From: Blasia pusilla
Taxonomy: Eukaryota; Marchantiophyta; Marchantiopsida; Blasiales
Length of the DNA: 64,000 nt
NCBI GenBank assembly: GCA_050084515.1
Contig: CM114274.1
Location: 24,676,001 to 24,740,000, forward strand
Direction of reading: 5' to 3'
A model generated the notes under the pieces. It worked only from the letters and a program-made list of their open reading frames with translations, was not told the DNA's origin and searched no databases. Positions within the stretch are counted from its first letter, which is position 1; each line of letters opens with the position of its first letter. The translations under genes were made by a program, and so were the position numbers. This document shows positions 48,396-60,400 of the stretch, one piece after another.

Positions 48396-49530
48396 TGTAA
48401 AGTGGTGTCGTACTGACTTATGAGATCGGAAGAGTCCTTTTCAGTGTTTGTCACTACACCAAAATCTATAGGATCGGCGTCCTTTGTCTAGCCCGCCGGG
48501 AGAAATCCGAATTTTCCCATTGAGCAAGACGAGTACCGGGAGCTATGCAGAGGTGGAAAAGTGGGATTTCCACGGCAGCGCAAACGGCATTTCATTGGCT
48601 TCTTGTGAAAATTGATCGGTCCTTATACCAGCCCGCCAACTGGGTCATCGGCAGTGTAACCAATATGTGGGGGGCATTAGTGGACGAATCAGTGCCTTGC
48701 CGGCAACCGGGAATCAGGGAGGGGTCCCCGCCGTCCATTGAATCAGGCAACATGGAGTTTTCGAGGGATCCCCGCCGTCCATTGTAGCTCAGGGTGGGGT
48801 CCCCGGTTCTTGTTTGCGAAGCGTCGGCGGAAGAAGATGCTGCAAAACCCATCAGAAAAATAAAAGAGTATAAAGGTAACGATGGCTTGTGAAAAGAAGG
48901 GGATATTCTCCCCTTATTTTCGATAACATAGAAAATATCAGCAGGTTACTATGATTATTAGTAAGTGGGCCTCTAACCTACTAAGTGGGCCCTCTAACGC
49001 TCGCGTCTCCCATAGCTTGAGCATGCAGCAAAAGCCCATTAGCTTGGGCACGCTCGTTGCCTATAAAGAATAAACTACTTTTCCTTAAGAGTCAAGGACT
49101 GAAGATTAAGTGTGGGATGAGGAAGTTGGACTCCAAAGGGAAATTGAGGGCATGGAGGGCAAGTGGAGACTCATTTGAGTCATACCACTCATGAATCGGA
49201 ACTCCGAGTCTCGATTGAATTCTTAAAGCTTTCGCACTTGACGCTCCTAGCTCCTCTTTGCTCTTCGTGACTCGAGGGTGTTTTCGAACGTCGGTGTTAG
49301 CTTGTGGGGTGTCGTTGCATCGATTAGGTAAGGTTGTGATCTTTTTCCTTGTGAAGTTGTGACTCACAAGTGTCGAGAATCTTGTAATAGTGTGGTGCAA
49401 CGATTTTCTTCTGTCTAATTGGTTTTTGAGTTTCTAACTTGTTGATGTGAGCCTCAAGTGCTCTCACATCGTGTCCAAAATCAAGTTTTTGTCGTGCAGC
49501 CGTTCAGCCTTTCACAGAACCATCATCGAC

Positions 49531-49584
49531 GTTCCAGTCGAGTTACCAAGTTCATGAGTTCCAGTCGAGTTACCAAGTTCATGA
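49531..49584. repeat. Two-copy 27-bp tandem repeat
   Basis: GTTCCAGTCGAGTTACCAAG begins at 49531 and again at 49558, followed in both by TTCATGA. Confidence 0.75.
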
Positions 49585-52500
49585 GCTCGACTGCTTCCGA
49601 AGTTCCAAAGTTTAGCTACAGGCTCGTAGCTGCTTAAGGAAGTTTCGGGGATTGGGAAACTTCATGGTATTTAGTACGTCCACACTTGGGGTAGGATAGC
49701 CTGGGTATTCGCTACTATTCAGGAGGTCAGGAATCGGGGGTCTTTGAGAATCACCAAGTCCTCAGGGTTTAGGGTTTGAGAACTTCAAGGTATTCTGGGG
49801 TTGGGGATCCTTGAGAAATATTTTCTTGTCCTACTTCAGCTGCTGCCCATTGTTCCGTAGCCGCATATTTTATTTTGGCCCTTTTTGCATGCTCGTTCGA
49901 CCCTCTTACATATTCTTGGGAACCCTATGTAGAAACCAGACTTTCTCTATCTTCATAGTTATAGCCCTTTAGATAATCCTCAATCATAAGAGGCCAAGAA
50001 CTAAAGGGTTAAAACACTTTCAAAACCAGCCAACACCAAACCTCATGTGATGAAACAAAAATACACGAACCTTTAGAGATAGTATTGTGATCTTCATAAA
50101 GTTTACTTTTTTACTTTAAGAGTTCATATATGACCTTTGCTTAGGATATGGCCTCCTGATGTAGATCATGCTTCTCTTCATGAAGAATGGCAACCTTGGA
50201 GAGTTTGGTCCTTTTCTTGTGGGGTAAGTAAATGTTAGGACACCTTGGCCTTTGGCATGAGAAGGAGTGTCCTCTTGTAAGAGGCCCTTCCCTTCCCTTC
50301 ACACATTTGGTGCTTTGAGAGAGGACCATGTGGAGAGTTGGTACGGAGTGAGTACTTTTTGTACTCGAGGTGGGTATTGGCCTTCTAAAAGGAGGTGATC
50401 TGATCGTGTAGATCACCCACACAGTTGCCCAAGGAGGGTATACTCCCACCAAGGCTTATTTTTGCCTTTTTTTTGTTACAAAAAAAAATCCATAGACACA
50501 TTAGATTAGGGAGCTCATCTAATGCTCGGATTCCCTTGGATCGAGGGTGGGCTAGGATTGTACACCAAAACCATGCCATGCCTTATTATTGATTTGTGTG
50601 TATTATTCATCATATCTCAATCATGGTTAAGCTTTGAATTCATTCATCAGAGAGATAAAGAACAAAAGTAGCTACCAGATTTATTGGGATTCTCTAATCG
50701 TTCATGTGTAGATTTTTTAGGATTTGTAGTTAGATGGATTATGGATTTGTGTGCATGACTATCGATTCATATAATTGTTATCAACGAGAAATAACCTTAC
50801 TATTATCGAAAAAAATCTTCCCACAAAAGTTTAGGGGAACAACACCGCTATGTACAAGGTGATCAAAACTCTCTCCATGACCATCAAAACTCATATTATA
50901 ATTTATATTCAAGTCATTCAAAGCACCTCTCATATCCTCATAAGTTCCCTATCCCAACTAGATTCGGCCTATTTTCATATGCACAATCTATCTCCACTCC
51001 ATTTGGTCGACGTATTTTGTTTTCATCCAAAGAAGATAGTAGGCCTTTAATGCTTCTTGAAATCCACCATCCTAGTGTTGGCTTGATAACGCTTTTCGTG
51101 GTAGAACCCCTCTCCTTCGTCTGGCCAAGAAGATGATGTTTGATGATAATATCGTGGATATGGGTCCATACATCCAAAGTTTGGCGAAGTTTCAATCCTT
51201 GGTCCCTTTGACTACATTGGTGGGGATATTTCATCTTCGGTTCGTGATCTCTTATCTCTTCTCGAATATGCATATTCCGCATTGCTATAATGAACCTCCA
51301 TGTCCTTCATCAACTTTGCAACTTTGGGCTTGAAAAATACCTTGCTCACTAACGTCATGTTCTTTTTCATGACTCATGAGGTCTTCATAACTTATAAGGT
51401 CATTTATCAAGGCCCAATTTTTCTTCTAGTTATCTTCTTCCACTTTACTTGCAAAGTCATCAATTGCATGATCTAACCACTTAAGGCGTGACTTTTTCAA
51501 TTTTTGCTTAAGAATATCTTGGTCAAAAATATTATCCAAGTACGCCTTCAATTAGTCGTCCTTGATGAATGTGAAGACCATCTTAAGCTTCTTGTTCACC
51601 TTGACATACGATGGCCAACGCGATGTATGCGGGGTTCTTCCCCTCTTCCATCACCCTCTCAATCATGAGGACTACGGTCTTAATGAGACGACAAGTCCCT
51701 ACCACTCTATTTGTCATATCCTCCTGGTACATCCCTCTTTTTTTGTGGAATGGAGGCTTAAGTTCACAGCTTCTCATATTCCAATATAGATAGATGGCAT
51801 GTAGTGGGCCCTATACTTGATTTCCCATTATGGGAACTATTCCTCAATATAAATAGAAGCAAACATCTCTTCTCGCAACATGAATTGTCTTAAATACAAC
51901 CAAGATGATTCCTTGATCATGTTCATGCAATAATAAATATCTTCATTAAAGCCATGGGTTTTGGCTAATTTTACAACAATACACAATTCTATGTAAATCT
52001 AAGCCCAAAGTATCTTTAGGATTATCCCCTACAACTACATCTTTGCTTAAAATCCACGTGGTTCCATGTAGAACTACCAAGGTCTTCCCCATAAGAATAT
52101 TAAGTCCCTTTAAAAGACATTGAGCATTTTCCTAACTCTACACAAAATACTTGTGGTAGAGTTATTTCTGCAACAATTAGACTAAGTCTCCTCCTTCTTG
52201 TATTTCTTGAGATGGAGATACACTCTCCCCAAGTTAACACCTTATTGGAAACAAAATGCATTCAATAATCTCTCAGCTTCTTTTGCATCCACTACCCAAT
52301 TCCATACCTTTCAAACTCTGTAACACAATCTTTGCAAGTGAAAATATTCAATTTGGTCGCAAAAAAATTCAAACCATCCCCAAAGATTGACACGCAAAGG
52401 ATTTTCCAAAAATTCCTAATCACCATGAAAGCTTGAAGCTCTTAATACACCAATAGAATTTTAGACCTGATCCAAAACTAATCATGCTTTCAAGGAAAAG

Positions 52501-53091
52501 CATGAAAAGATGAAAGAAATTAGGACTAACTAAGGGAAATCCTTCCCTTATAAGTATTTTGGGATTCACTTGTGGGCCCTTTTTTTATGGGTTTATTCCA
52601 AAACCCAAAAATAGATGGTGGGTAGGGGGAAGTGGGTTCGCATCTAGACCGGAATCAATCAAGAGATGCCATATGGCAACACGGGGTAGGCCAAACGCAG
52701 GCCAAACGTGGAATGCAATAGTGAATCTCGAACAACCAAATGGCAATCCTATAATTGGATGAGAGAAAGCCAAGACACATGCTAGGGTGGGCTGGTATGG
52801 CCACCCTGTGGGTCTCTTGCGGGCTATATGCACACCTTTTGTGGACTTAACACATGCCTCTCTTGGGCTTGATGCATGTCTTTTATGGGTTGCAGGCAGA
52901 TTGGACAAAGCTAATGAAGACAGCCCAAAGAAGAAAGGAAGGAAAGTCCAACACAAGCCCAAGGCATGTGCGACGCAGGACCCAAGTGGTCCATACGCAA
53001 GCTATAAATTAGGTCCCAAAAATGGATGGTGGGTTGTTAGGCAAAGATGCGGGCTGATCAAGCTTAGATGTGCTATGAGGGCAGTGAAGGG

Positions 53092-53325
53092 TGTCACGTC
53101 CTTTAGGATAGATCGGTCAGATCTAGTAGAGCGTCTTCATGAGTAGTGGAGGACAAGCCTAGGAGGTCGAGGATGACTTGCTAAGGCCTCGGGAAACCTG
53201 AGAGAGCAAGTTTCCCCTTCGTTTTGGCTCATTTGGAGCCATATTGAGGAACTTACTATTTCAGGTAAGTACCATTTTGAGTATATGATCGACTTTCTAT
53301 TTTTGGTAAGTGGCCCTTGACCTTA
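53092..53325 (+). repeat. Block Y, 5' terminal region of copy C
   Basis: Runs from the TGTCACGTCC terminus to TTTTTGGTAAGTGGCCC. The same block is at 6223-6442, 30912-31118 and, inverted and shortened, 41557-41659. GGTAAGT resembles a splice donor, and GAGTATATGATC occupies the place of the TATATAA seen at 6413. Confidence 0.75.
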
Positions 53326-53559
53326 CATGTCTCCGGGAGGGAGAGTGTAGATCGAGTGCCGCATGTTTGGGATGAGTGATTGAGGGATTACTCACGAGGT
53401 TCAGAATGATCGGGTGAGAGGGGCACAAGGGTCATCACGGAGTCTGTTCGGGACTTTGAGAGGCGAGGTGGTGAGCTCGAGAGTAGCTCTAGAGGTTTTA
53501 CGCAGCGTGGCGCGAGGTTCTGAGGGTCTCCACGTGAGGGACCACCTCGACCTCCTTCT

Positions 53560-55354
53560 GTGTCATCGTCAGACAAGGGGGAGGATGTAGAGGAGTTTTT
53601 GAGCACATCGCCACACATTGTGAGTGGTTCTACCAGCTGGACGTACGAGATGGACGACCGGGGTAGAGGACCGTGTAGGTTTTCAGGTGCAGTAGGCACA
53701 ATTGAGTTGCATGATTTCATAGCACAGTTTAGGAGTTGGTGCAACTCTCAGCAGGCCAGGAATTCTAGAGAATTCAACCCGTTTACAGCATGGAATGGTA
53801 TGTTCCAACATTTAGAGGGGGCGCCCATGGACGATTACCATGAGTTCTCTCAAAGATATGCACGTGAGATCGAGGCGTGGAGGCTCTACTATGACCCACA
53901 TTATGTGTCATGGACGGAGCCGTTCCCAGATGAGGAGGAGGAGTTAGGAGAGGCTACTTCCTCTTCCACTAGTGACGTTTAGGAGGGTCACTCTTGACGG
54001 GAGCGATTGCACCGTCTAGTCGGGTTCGTCCCGAGTTCAACCCTGGTGGTTGAGTTCTTCTTTGAGTTGAGGGCGAGCTACTAGGGGGTACGGACGGAGA
54101 AGTTGCGGAGCATCCACGACTTCCAGAGGCGCCCGGGTGAGAGTTTGCGTGAGGCTTACACTCGCTTGCGCCGGTTGATCAACGTCACTCAGGGGTTGAC
54201 AGAGGCTCAGGCTATCCAGTCATGGTACACGATGCTGGACCGGACCCTGCGGACACGGGTGCGGGAGGGGGCGCTTCTTATGAACACCTCCCCTACGTTG
54301 AGAGATGTTTTTAGGACCGCCGAGAATATTGAGCGCAACATGATGGAGGAGAGCGTAGCCACCATGGGTTGTGGGCAAGAGCAGTCACGATTGTTTGCAC
54401 CACCTGTGCAGCAACGTGGACTCCAAGATAGGTTGACTTGGCACCACGAGCTCAGGGAGGATACCGGGAGGCCGTGCCATAGAGACCTGCACCTTCATAT
54501 GCGGCTCAATAGCAGCCACCTTCTATTACTTGTTGGTCATGTGGTGGAGCCCATCATCAACGCGATTGCACTCGTCAAGATCATGGACGTGTGCCTCAGC
54601 ATGGAGGAGGAGATGGTGCTGCACGAGGAGGTTATCAGTGTGACTATTGTCAGAGGTATGGTCATACACGCGCCAGGTGTTTTAGTTTATATCCTGAGTT
54701 ACGTCTGGACTGAGGGCCAGAGAGGGCACCTGAGCAAGTAGTCGGTCCGGGTGGGCCTAGAGATCGTGCACCAGGTGGTCCCGTTGGGGGACGAGGAGCT
54801 AGAGTTGCCCGACAGGGTGGTGCAGTTGCCCGTGGAGGAGGTAGAGTACCACCACCTAGACGCGTCGAGAGAGACGCCGAACGTGAGGCTAGGATGGTTG
54901 CTCAAATACAACAGCTACAGGAGCAGATTTCCGCTATGGCATTGAGGTTACCCGATGCCGGATCCGTGGCATCCACATCATATGGAGCAGCCAGAGATCT
55001 GGAGGATCCTGGTTGGATGTGTGCGGTTGCCCAGATGGAGGCCGCCACAGTTGTGACGCGTGGAATAGCCGCAGAGTTGGATCCACATCGAGGGGAAGCC
55101 AAAAAACAAACTAGGCTTCCTCAGTCTTTCACGTTGTCCGAAGCGATGAGGACCCCATCGATGGGTCCTCATCAAAGTTCTTGGAGAGTTGGTGATGTTG
55201 TTGGTGTGCAGGCACGGAGGGCGATAGGAGAAGCGAGTGCGACGACTCCTATTGTTGATGCTCAGGAGGAGTATGTGTCGAGCACGGTGTTGGGGGCGGC
55301 CACCGTTGTGTACCACACTCCTTTATTTTCTGCTTTCGATGTTATGATGTAGGG
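53560..55354 (+). pseudogene. Gag polyprotein region, copy C
   Basis: Retroelement structural protein. 53560-53982: helical capsid-like part with FRSWCNSQQARNSREF and HLEGAPMDD, ended by a stop after an indel. 54103 onward: LREAYTRLRRLI, typical of gypsy Gag. A 1-nt deletion near 54436 shifts the frame; the correct frame then gives two zinc knuckles, CWSC...C (one spacer residue short) and a perfect CX2CX4HX4C (CQRYGHTRARC), at about 54530-54670. Then comes an RGG/GGR-rich linker (about 54745-54870) and a helix EREARMVAQIQQLQEQ leading to the frame ending at 55350-55352. Basic RGG plus knuckles imply RNA packaging. Confidence 0.85.
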
Positions 55355-55433
55355 GGGTACGCCCGCCGAGGCTTTTTGGCTGGCCGCTTCGCTATGTGAG
55401 CGCGGAGTTGGAGTTCCTGCATCACGTTCAGAG

Positions 55434-56185
55434 GTGATTGCAGAGGAGGTGATGGACTTGCCCTTGGAGCGGATGCTCGGACCGTCCACGTCAGATTCAT
55501 GGCAGGCTGCGGCTACTAGGATGGCGGGGATGCCTACTAGACCTGCGATAGAGCGTGCCATGGATTCTCGTGGTGTTGTGTTGCTGGATAACCGAGGAGA
55601 GGTCTTCCAGTTGGTGAGTCTTGGAGGTAGAGCTTTTAGTCCGCAACGCGTCTTGTTGGATTCAGGAGCGCAACCCCTGATGTTGGGGAAAGCGTCATTT
55701 AGAGGATTGGGCTTGACGAGAGTCGATGTGGAGCGTTGTCCATTCCGGAAACAGAAATCCTTGGGTGGAGCGAGTACCACACAGTATATCACCCGAAAAG
55801 AGGTTATGGTGAGGATTCGCCCGGGATATCCTACAAATGAGTCCGTGGTGTGCGCCAAGGCGATAGTGACTGATGCAGAGTCCTATGACGTCTTGGTTGG
55901 TGGAGCAGTATTATACCCAATGGGGTTTTCCCTGGATTACTGGGAGGAGTCAGCGTCCTACAGACCAGGATGGTAGTCAAGTGATGGGCGCCTTAGCTAA
56001 TTACCAGTTCGATTCACATGTGCAGTGATCGAGCAACGGCCAAGAGAGATGGCGACCTTAGCAGCATTTAGCAGTGCCATCACTTGGCCTAGTGATTTGA
56101 TTGAGGGACATGTCCATGCAGAGGATACTCCCGTTCCTGACATTTCTATGGAGAGGAGTGTTATGGTAGCTGCATCATTCGTGGA
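55434..56185 (+). pseudogene. Aspartic protease and linker, copy C
   Basis: Retropepsin with LLDSGAQPLMLG (about 55654-55689) and YDVLVGGAVLYPMG near the end, in a 180-codon frame ended by TAG at 55974-55976. The same frame reads on (one TAA near 55998) through IEQRPREMATLAAFSSAI and EGHVHAEDT, a linker that joins protease to methyltransferase in all three copies. This continuity shows that the methyltransferase belongs to the polyprotein. Confidence 0.85.
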
Positions 56186-56189
56186 GGAG

Positions 56190-57250
56190 AGGTGCCGTTG
56201 TGGGGCTTGACTGAGGAGCTTCGACGATTGGCAGATGAGCACGTGCAAATCACGTGGAGCGAGGCGTTTGCACCGGAGCGTGATGGGTCTGAGGAACCCG
56301 AGGTAGTAGGGAGTGCTACGATGACACCCTTGGATACCACACCAATTGTATGGTGTATCCCGGGGGAGGGTATTCGAGTGTTAGATCTCTTTGGAGGGAT
56401 TAGCACCGGGTTAGCTGTTGTTTTGCAGGCATGAGTGCGAGTGCAGCAGTACTTGTATGTGGAGAGTGATGATGTTGCGAGGCGCGTCTCACTACGACAT
56501 GTGGCACAGTTATGCCTACGTTTTCCCGACTTATTGTCTGCGTCCGCAGTACAGGGGTACCAGGGTTCCCTACCAAGGGATATTTCATTGTTAGGGGTGC
56601 AAGACTTAGAGCGGGTAGGGACCATTGATTTGGTCATTGTCGGTTGGCCATGTCAAGGCCAATCGAGTGCTGGATGAGGCAGTGGGTTGGCTGACACTCG
56701 GTCCAGGTTGTTTTGGGAGATGTTGAGGGTCTTACGGCAGTTGCAAGAGCACCAGTCTCGTTCTCCAGTCTACATTCTGAAGAATGTGCCGATCTTAGGA
56801 GACTCCAGGTCACGGGTGGTGACGAGTGCTCATCAGGTGCGTGCCTGGATCGGCCCAGCAATGTTCTTGGATGCGGCGAGTGTAGGTTCTAGAGCCCATC
56901 GCCTGCGTCTATGGTGGACCAACTTGGTGCCCCATGCGGTGTTACGGAGGGCGTATGCGAGAGTGGAGCGCCCCTCCCATTTGTTAGTGGATTCCATTAT
57001 GGATCCAGTCGTCGTTCACAGGTAGTGAGGCACGATGATCGACCACCGTTGACTATGGTCAACAGGGTAGGCAGGCCGCGGGCAGCCTTTCCCACGTTTG
57101 TGAGTTTTCTCGCTTCCTATGCATACAAGGAGGCCGTTCTTGGCTTGGTTTGGGATGACCAGGTTCAGCAGTTGGTGGAGCCCAATGCCGACGAGAGAGA
57201 GCAGGCGATGGGATTTCCCACAAGAGTGAAGGCAGTCCCGTTAGTATGAG
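56190..57250 (+). pseudogene. C5 cytosine methyltransferase domain within Pol, copy C
   Basis: Would transfer a methyl group from S-adenosylmethionine to cytosine C5 in DNA. In one frame: motif I VLDLFGGISTG (56378 on), acidic segment YVESDD (motif II-like), TIDLVIVGWPCQGQSSAG with the catalytic Cys codon at 56651-56653 (motif IV), the RLFWEMLRVLRQL helix, motif VI, RLRLWWTN and, in a shifted frame, EQAMGFP. No separate target-recognition domain is obvious. Motif order and the short distance from motif VI to the RLWWTN segment resemble DNMT3/DRM enzymes. Defects here: TGA at 56432 and 56675 (CGA in copy A), Lys for Glu in the ENV motif (56780-56782), and a shift near 57000. Family-level assignment is firm; subclade is tentative. 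Confidence 0.88.
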
Positions 57251-57673
57251 AGGCATCACGACGCCATGTCTTGGGTTAGGCGATGGACCTGAACTGCTTG
57301 ATATGGATCTTCATCTTGGGAGTGGCTGAGCAGCGTCGGATGAGATCATGACAAATCACAGCGGTTGCGTTGGTGAGCCTGATGCCTACCGAGACGGTGG
57401 AGGTAGTGGCTGGGGGCGAGACCCGAGGAGATTGACACACGAGGGGAGATCGAGAGGGGAGATCGGGAGAGACACCCTTGGACTTCTTGGGAGGTTTTGC
57501 AGGTACGCGAGGAGATGATAGCCACAACATCGAGCATGGTTCCGAGCACTGCACGTGGAGGAGATGAGAGTTTGCAGTTGGCTGCAAAAGTGCAGCCGAG
57601 TGTTGTTGTTTGAGACGGGGTTGCACCATAGCAACCACCGATACCCGCGCCAGAGAGTCCTACCATAGTCACG

Positions 57674-59086
57674 ATGGAGACTTGGGAGCCAGATATGGGC
57701 CCTAGGTTTATAGGAGGAGAGCGGCGCCGGATACATCAGTTCCTCACGAGTTATAGGAGCTGCTTTGCATTTAACATGGAGGATTTGGGTACGCTAAAGG
57801 GACCGGGGATCTGCATTGAGTTGTCGAGTGATACGCCGATCTTCCGAGGATCCTACAGGTATAGTGATATGGAGAGGGCTCTGATTCAGAGTAGGAGCCA
57901 TGACTTGGTCGGAGCAGGACTAGTGGAGATGTCCCATGGAGAGTATGCATCTGCCACTGTCATGCCCGCCAAGAAGGATGTGCATGGCAAGTGGACGGAT
58001 AGGCGGATGTGTGGGGATTACCAACCTATCAATCAACAGACAAAGTCCGATAGGTATGCCATGCCCACCCTTGAGGAGATCTTTGATGCGATTGGTCACG
58101 CAAAGATCTTCAGTTCATTGGATTTGCGAGCCGGATATCATCAGCTGCCTATCAAACTGGAGGATAGGCAGAAGACGGCATTTTGGGGCATCGATCCTTA
58201 CGGGAAGGATTGTTTGTACCAGTGGCGGTTCTTACCATTTGGGTTAAAGAACGCCCCGGCTGAGTTTCAAAGGGTCATGGATAGGATCTTGGCTGGTCTG
58301 GATTTTGCTAGGTGTTATATTGATGACATCATAGTCTTTAGCGCCACGGTTGAGGAGCATGAGCGACATCTAGAGGAGGTGTCTCGACGATTGAAATTAC
58401 ATGGGCTGAAGCTACATCCAGGCAAGTGCAAGTTCTTCTATGACCAGATTGAGTACTTGGGTCATACGATATACCTAGGGGGCCTTGGTGTTAAGGAGAC
58501 AAAGGTAGAGGCTATCTCACCCATTCCACGCCCTACAGATGTGAGCCGTGTTTGCGCATTCATGGGATTGGCGAACTTCTATCGGCGGTACGTCAAGGGA
58601 TTCAGTTCGATTGTGAAGCCGCTAACCTTGCTCACAAAGGTGGATCACGAATGGCATTCGGGGGATGAGCAGGAGCGAGCATTTCAGCTGCTCAAGGACA
58701 GGTTGACGTCTGTACCCATCTTGAGGAGACCAATCAGGGGGCATCCTTTCCAGTTGCACACAGATTGGAGCATGTTGGGGCTTGGAGCGGTGCTCACCCA
58801 ACCTGATGATGAAGGTAGAGAGTTCGTGGTGGCTTATGCTAGCCGCTCGAACAAAGCTGCAGAGGCGAAGTACAGCTCATATGAGGGTGAGTGCTTGGCT
58901 GCGGTGTGGGCTGTCGCGCATTTCAAGTGTTACTTATTCGGCAACCCCTTTACCTTCATCATTGATCATCAACCACTGAAGTGGTTGATGGAGTCTGACA
59001 AGCTTACAAGGAAGCTTGCGAGATGGGCTTTGTTGTTGCAGGAATATGCTTTTCAGGTAGTACATAGACATGGGACTCTCAACTAG
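57674..59086 (+). CDS. Reverse transcriptase / RNase H, copy C (uninterrupted 470-residue frame)
   Basis: The longest open frame of the window. RT: fingers with MPAKKDVHGKW (residues 97-107), motif A SLDLRAGYHQL (Asp150), LPFGLKNAPAEFQRVM (187-202), motif C YIDD (215-218), then KCKFFYDQIEYLGH and the NFYRRYVKGF connection (301-310). RNase H: Asp364 (HTDWS), Glu405 (YEGE) and Asp431 (IDHQPLKW) are all present. It makes cDNA from the element RNA and degrades the template. The ATG is the first of the frame and probably internal to the polyprotein; the TAG at 59084-59086 replaces a CAG seen in copies A and B. Catalytically complete as far as can be read. Confidence 0.93.
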   Translation: METWEPDMGPRFIGGERRRIHQFLTSYRSCFAFNMEDLGTLKGPGICIELSSDTPIFRGSYRYSDMERALIQSRSHDLVGAGLVEMSHGEYASATVMPAKKDVHGKWTDRRMCGDYQPINQQTKSDRYAMPTLEEIFDAIGHAKIFSSLDLRAGYHQLPIKLEDRQKTAFWGIDPYGKDCLYQWRFLPFGLKNAPAEFQRVMDRILAGLDFARCYIDDIIVFSATVEEHERHLEEVSRRLKLHGLKLHPGKCKFFYDQIEYLGHTIYLGGLGVKETKVEAISPIPRPTDVSRVCAFMGLANFYRRYVKGFSSIVKPLTLLTKVDHEWHSGDEQERAFQLLKDRLTSVPILRRPIRGHPFQLHTDWSMLGLGAVLTQPDDEGREFVVAYASRSNKAAEAKYSSYEGECLAAVWAVAHFKCYLFGNPFTFIIDHQPLKWLMESDKLTRKLARWALLLQEYAFQVVHRHGTLN

Positions 59087-59379
59087 GATGCAGATGGGTT
59101 GAGTCGTAACCCATGCTTGAGTCAGCAAGATGTAACTGGAGCTCGATGGCATGGAGAGAGTGATGAGGAGTAAGTGCCAAGATGGCACGCGTCAGCCTAT
59201 TTAGGAATGTTGGCTATGGAGAGCCAGAGTGTGGAGACTTCGATGGCGAGGTCTAGTGGAGAATCCTCGGATCCCGAGGCTAGTGAGGAGACGAGAGGTG
59301 GCCGAGATATTCATAATGATGGAGTAGTCTTGGAGTACCTTTGTATTGGCAGCGTTGCGAGCACCGTGGGTGCTAGAGA

Positions 59380-60400
59380 GTGAGATCGGATCCTACAGCG
59401 GGTCAGACGGTTCCGTTGGGAGGGGACATATGTTTTGAGGGTTTGGAAGGATGGCAGAGTACGCGTAGTGCCACATCCTCGCAAAGAGCACGATTAGTGC
59501 AGCATGCCCACGAGGAGTTGGGTCACTTTGGGATGAAGCAGAGGTACATCTTGCTCCAGATTCAGTATTGGTGGCGAGGCATGCAAACTGACGTTCAGCA
59601 GTTTGTTGCTAGGTGCATGGTGTGTGATCGGGTCCGAGCATCGTTCAATGCTCTAACTCCACAATTGCATCCATTACTGATCATGGACTTAGGGTATAGA
59701 TGGAGTTTGGATTTTGCAGGACCTTTGCCTTTGATGGAGCGTCACAGTCGTTATGTATTGGTGATGGTCAAGCACTTCTCGAAGTGGATCGAGTTGGTTG
59801 CATTGCCTCATAAAGCGAGTGAGGGAGTAGCTTATGCCTTCCTTGACAGAGTGCTGAGTCATTATGGCGCACCGGCTGAGGTGTTGACATACCAGGGTAC
59901 CGAGTTTCGCGGTGAGTTCCAGGCCTTGTGTTATCAGGCGCTGATCGACCATCGCACGACTTCGCGAGATCAGCCTGAGGCGGATGGATTAGCGAAGAGA
60001 GTTGTGCAGACGGTGAAGAGGGGTTTACGCAAGTATGGCTTGGAGAGAGGTCACCTAGGAGATTGGGACCCCTTGTTGCCCTAGTTGGCAGTGGGATACA
60101 GACTCAGGAGGCAGGCATCCTTAGCATCTTTTTCACTGTACTTGCTACTTTATGGCCGAGAGCCAGATTTACCTACGGCCATTCGTCGAGATGTTGGTGA
60201 GGTGCTGGACCTTGATGACCCAGGTGTATGGATGCGAGCATGTTCTCAGAGGGCTCAGTTGTTTTGGAGAGTGATGCCCATGGCGTTCGAGAACTTGGCG
60301 ATTGCGCAGCATCGTGATACGTTGAGGTATGCGACTATTCGGGGTGGTGGTTATCGACCAACTATCGGGAGGTTTCATCAGGGAGATTATGTCTACTTGC
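59380..60400 (+). pseudogene. DDE integrase, copy C (two catalytic residues changed)
   Basis: A zinc-binding HHCC region (HEELGH, CMVC) is followed by the core: WSLDF (first Asp), then VLTYQGTEF where copy A has VLTDQGTEF, and ADGLAKRVVQ where copy A has GLAERVVQ. Both the second Asp and the Glu are therefore lost (34 residues lie between them). A TAG at 60082-60084 replaces a Trp codon of copy B, after which LYLLLYGREPDLP and the C-terminal part continue in the same frame. It would insert cDNA in the active family; here it is dead. Confidence 0.9.

Larger units (their letters stand above)
47253..53087. other. Spacer with short tandem repeats, no recognised gene
   Basis: No frame matches a known family. 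Repeats at 47761/47870 (a TATACCCGTAAAGTTG phrase), 48118-48395 and 49531-49584 are noted separately or here. A long minus-strand coding-like stretch around 51400-51780 has many stops and no recognisable motif. 52560-53087 contains a phrase CCCAAAAAT(A/G)GATGGTGGGT twice (52602 and 53013). Confidence 0.45.

Noticed and set aside
51583-51777. Minus-strand frame considered as a hAT transposase remnant
   Set aside because: No conserved hAT motif could be matched and stops are frequent on both sides.
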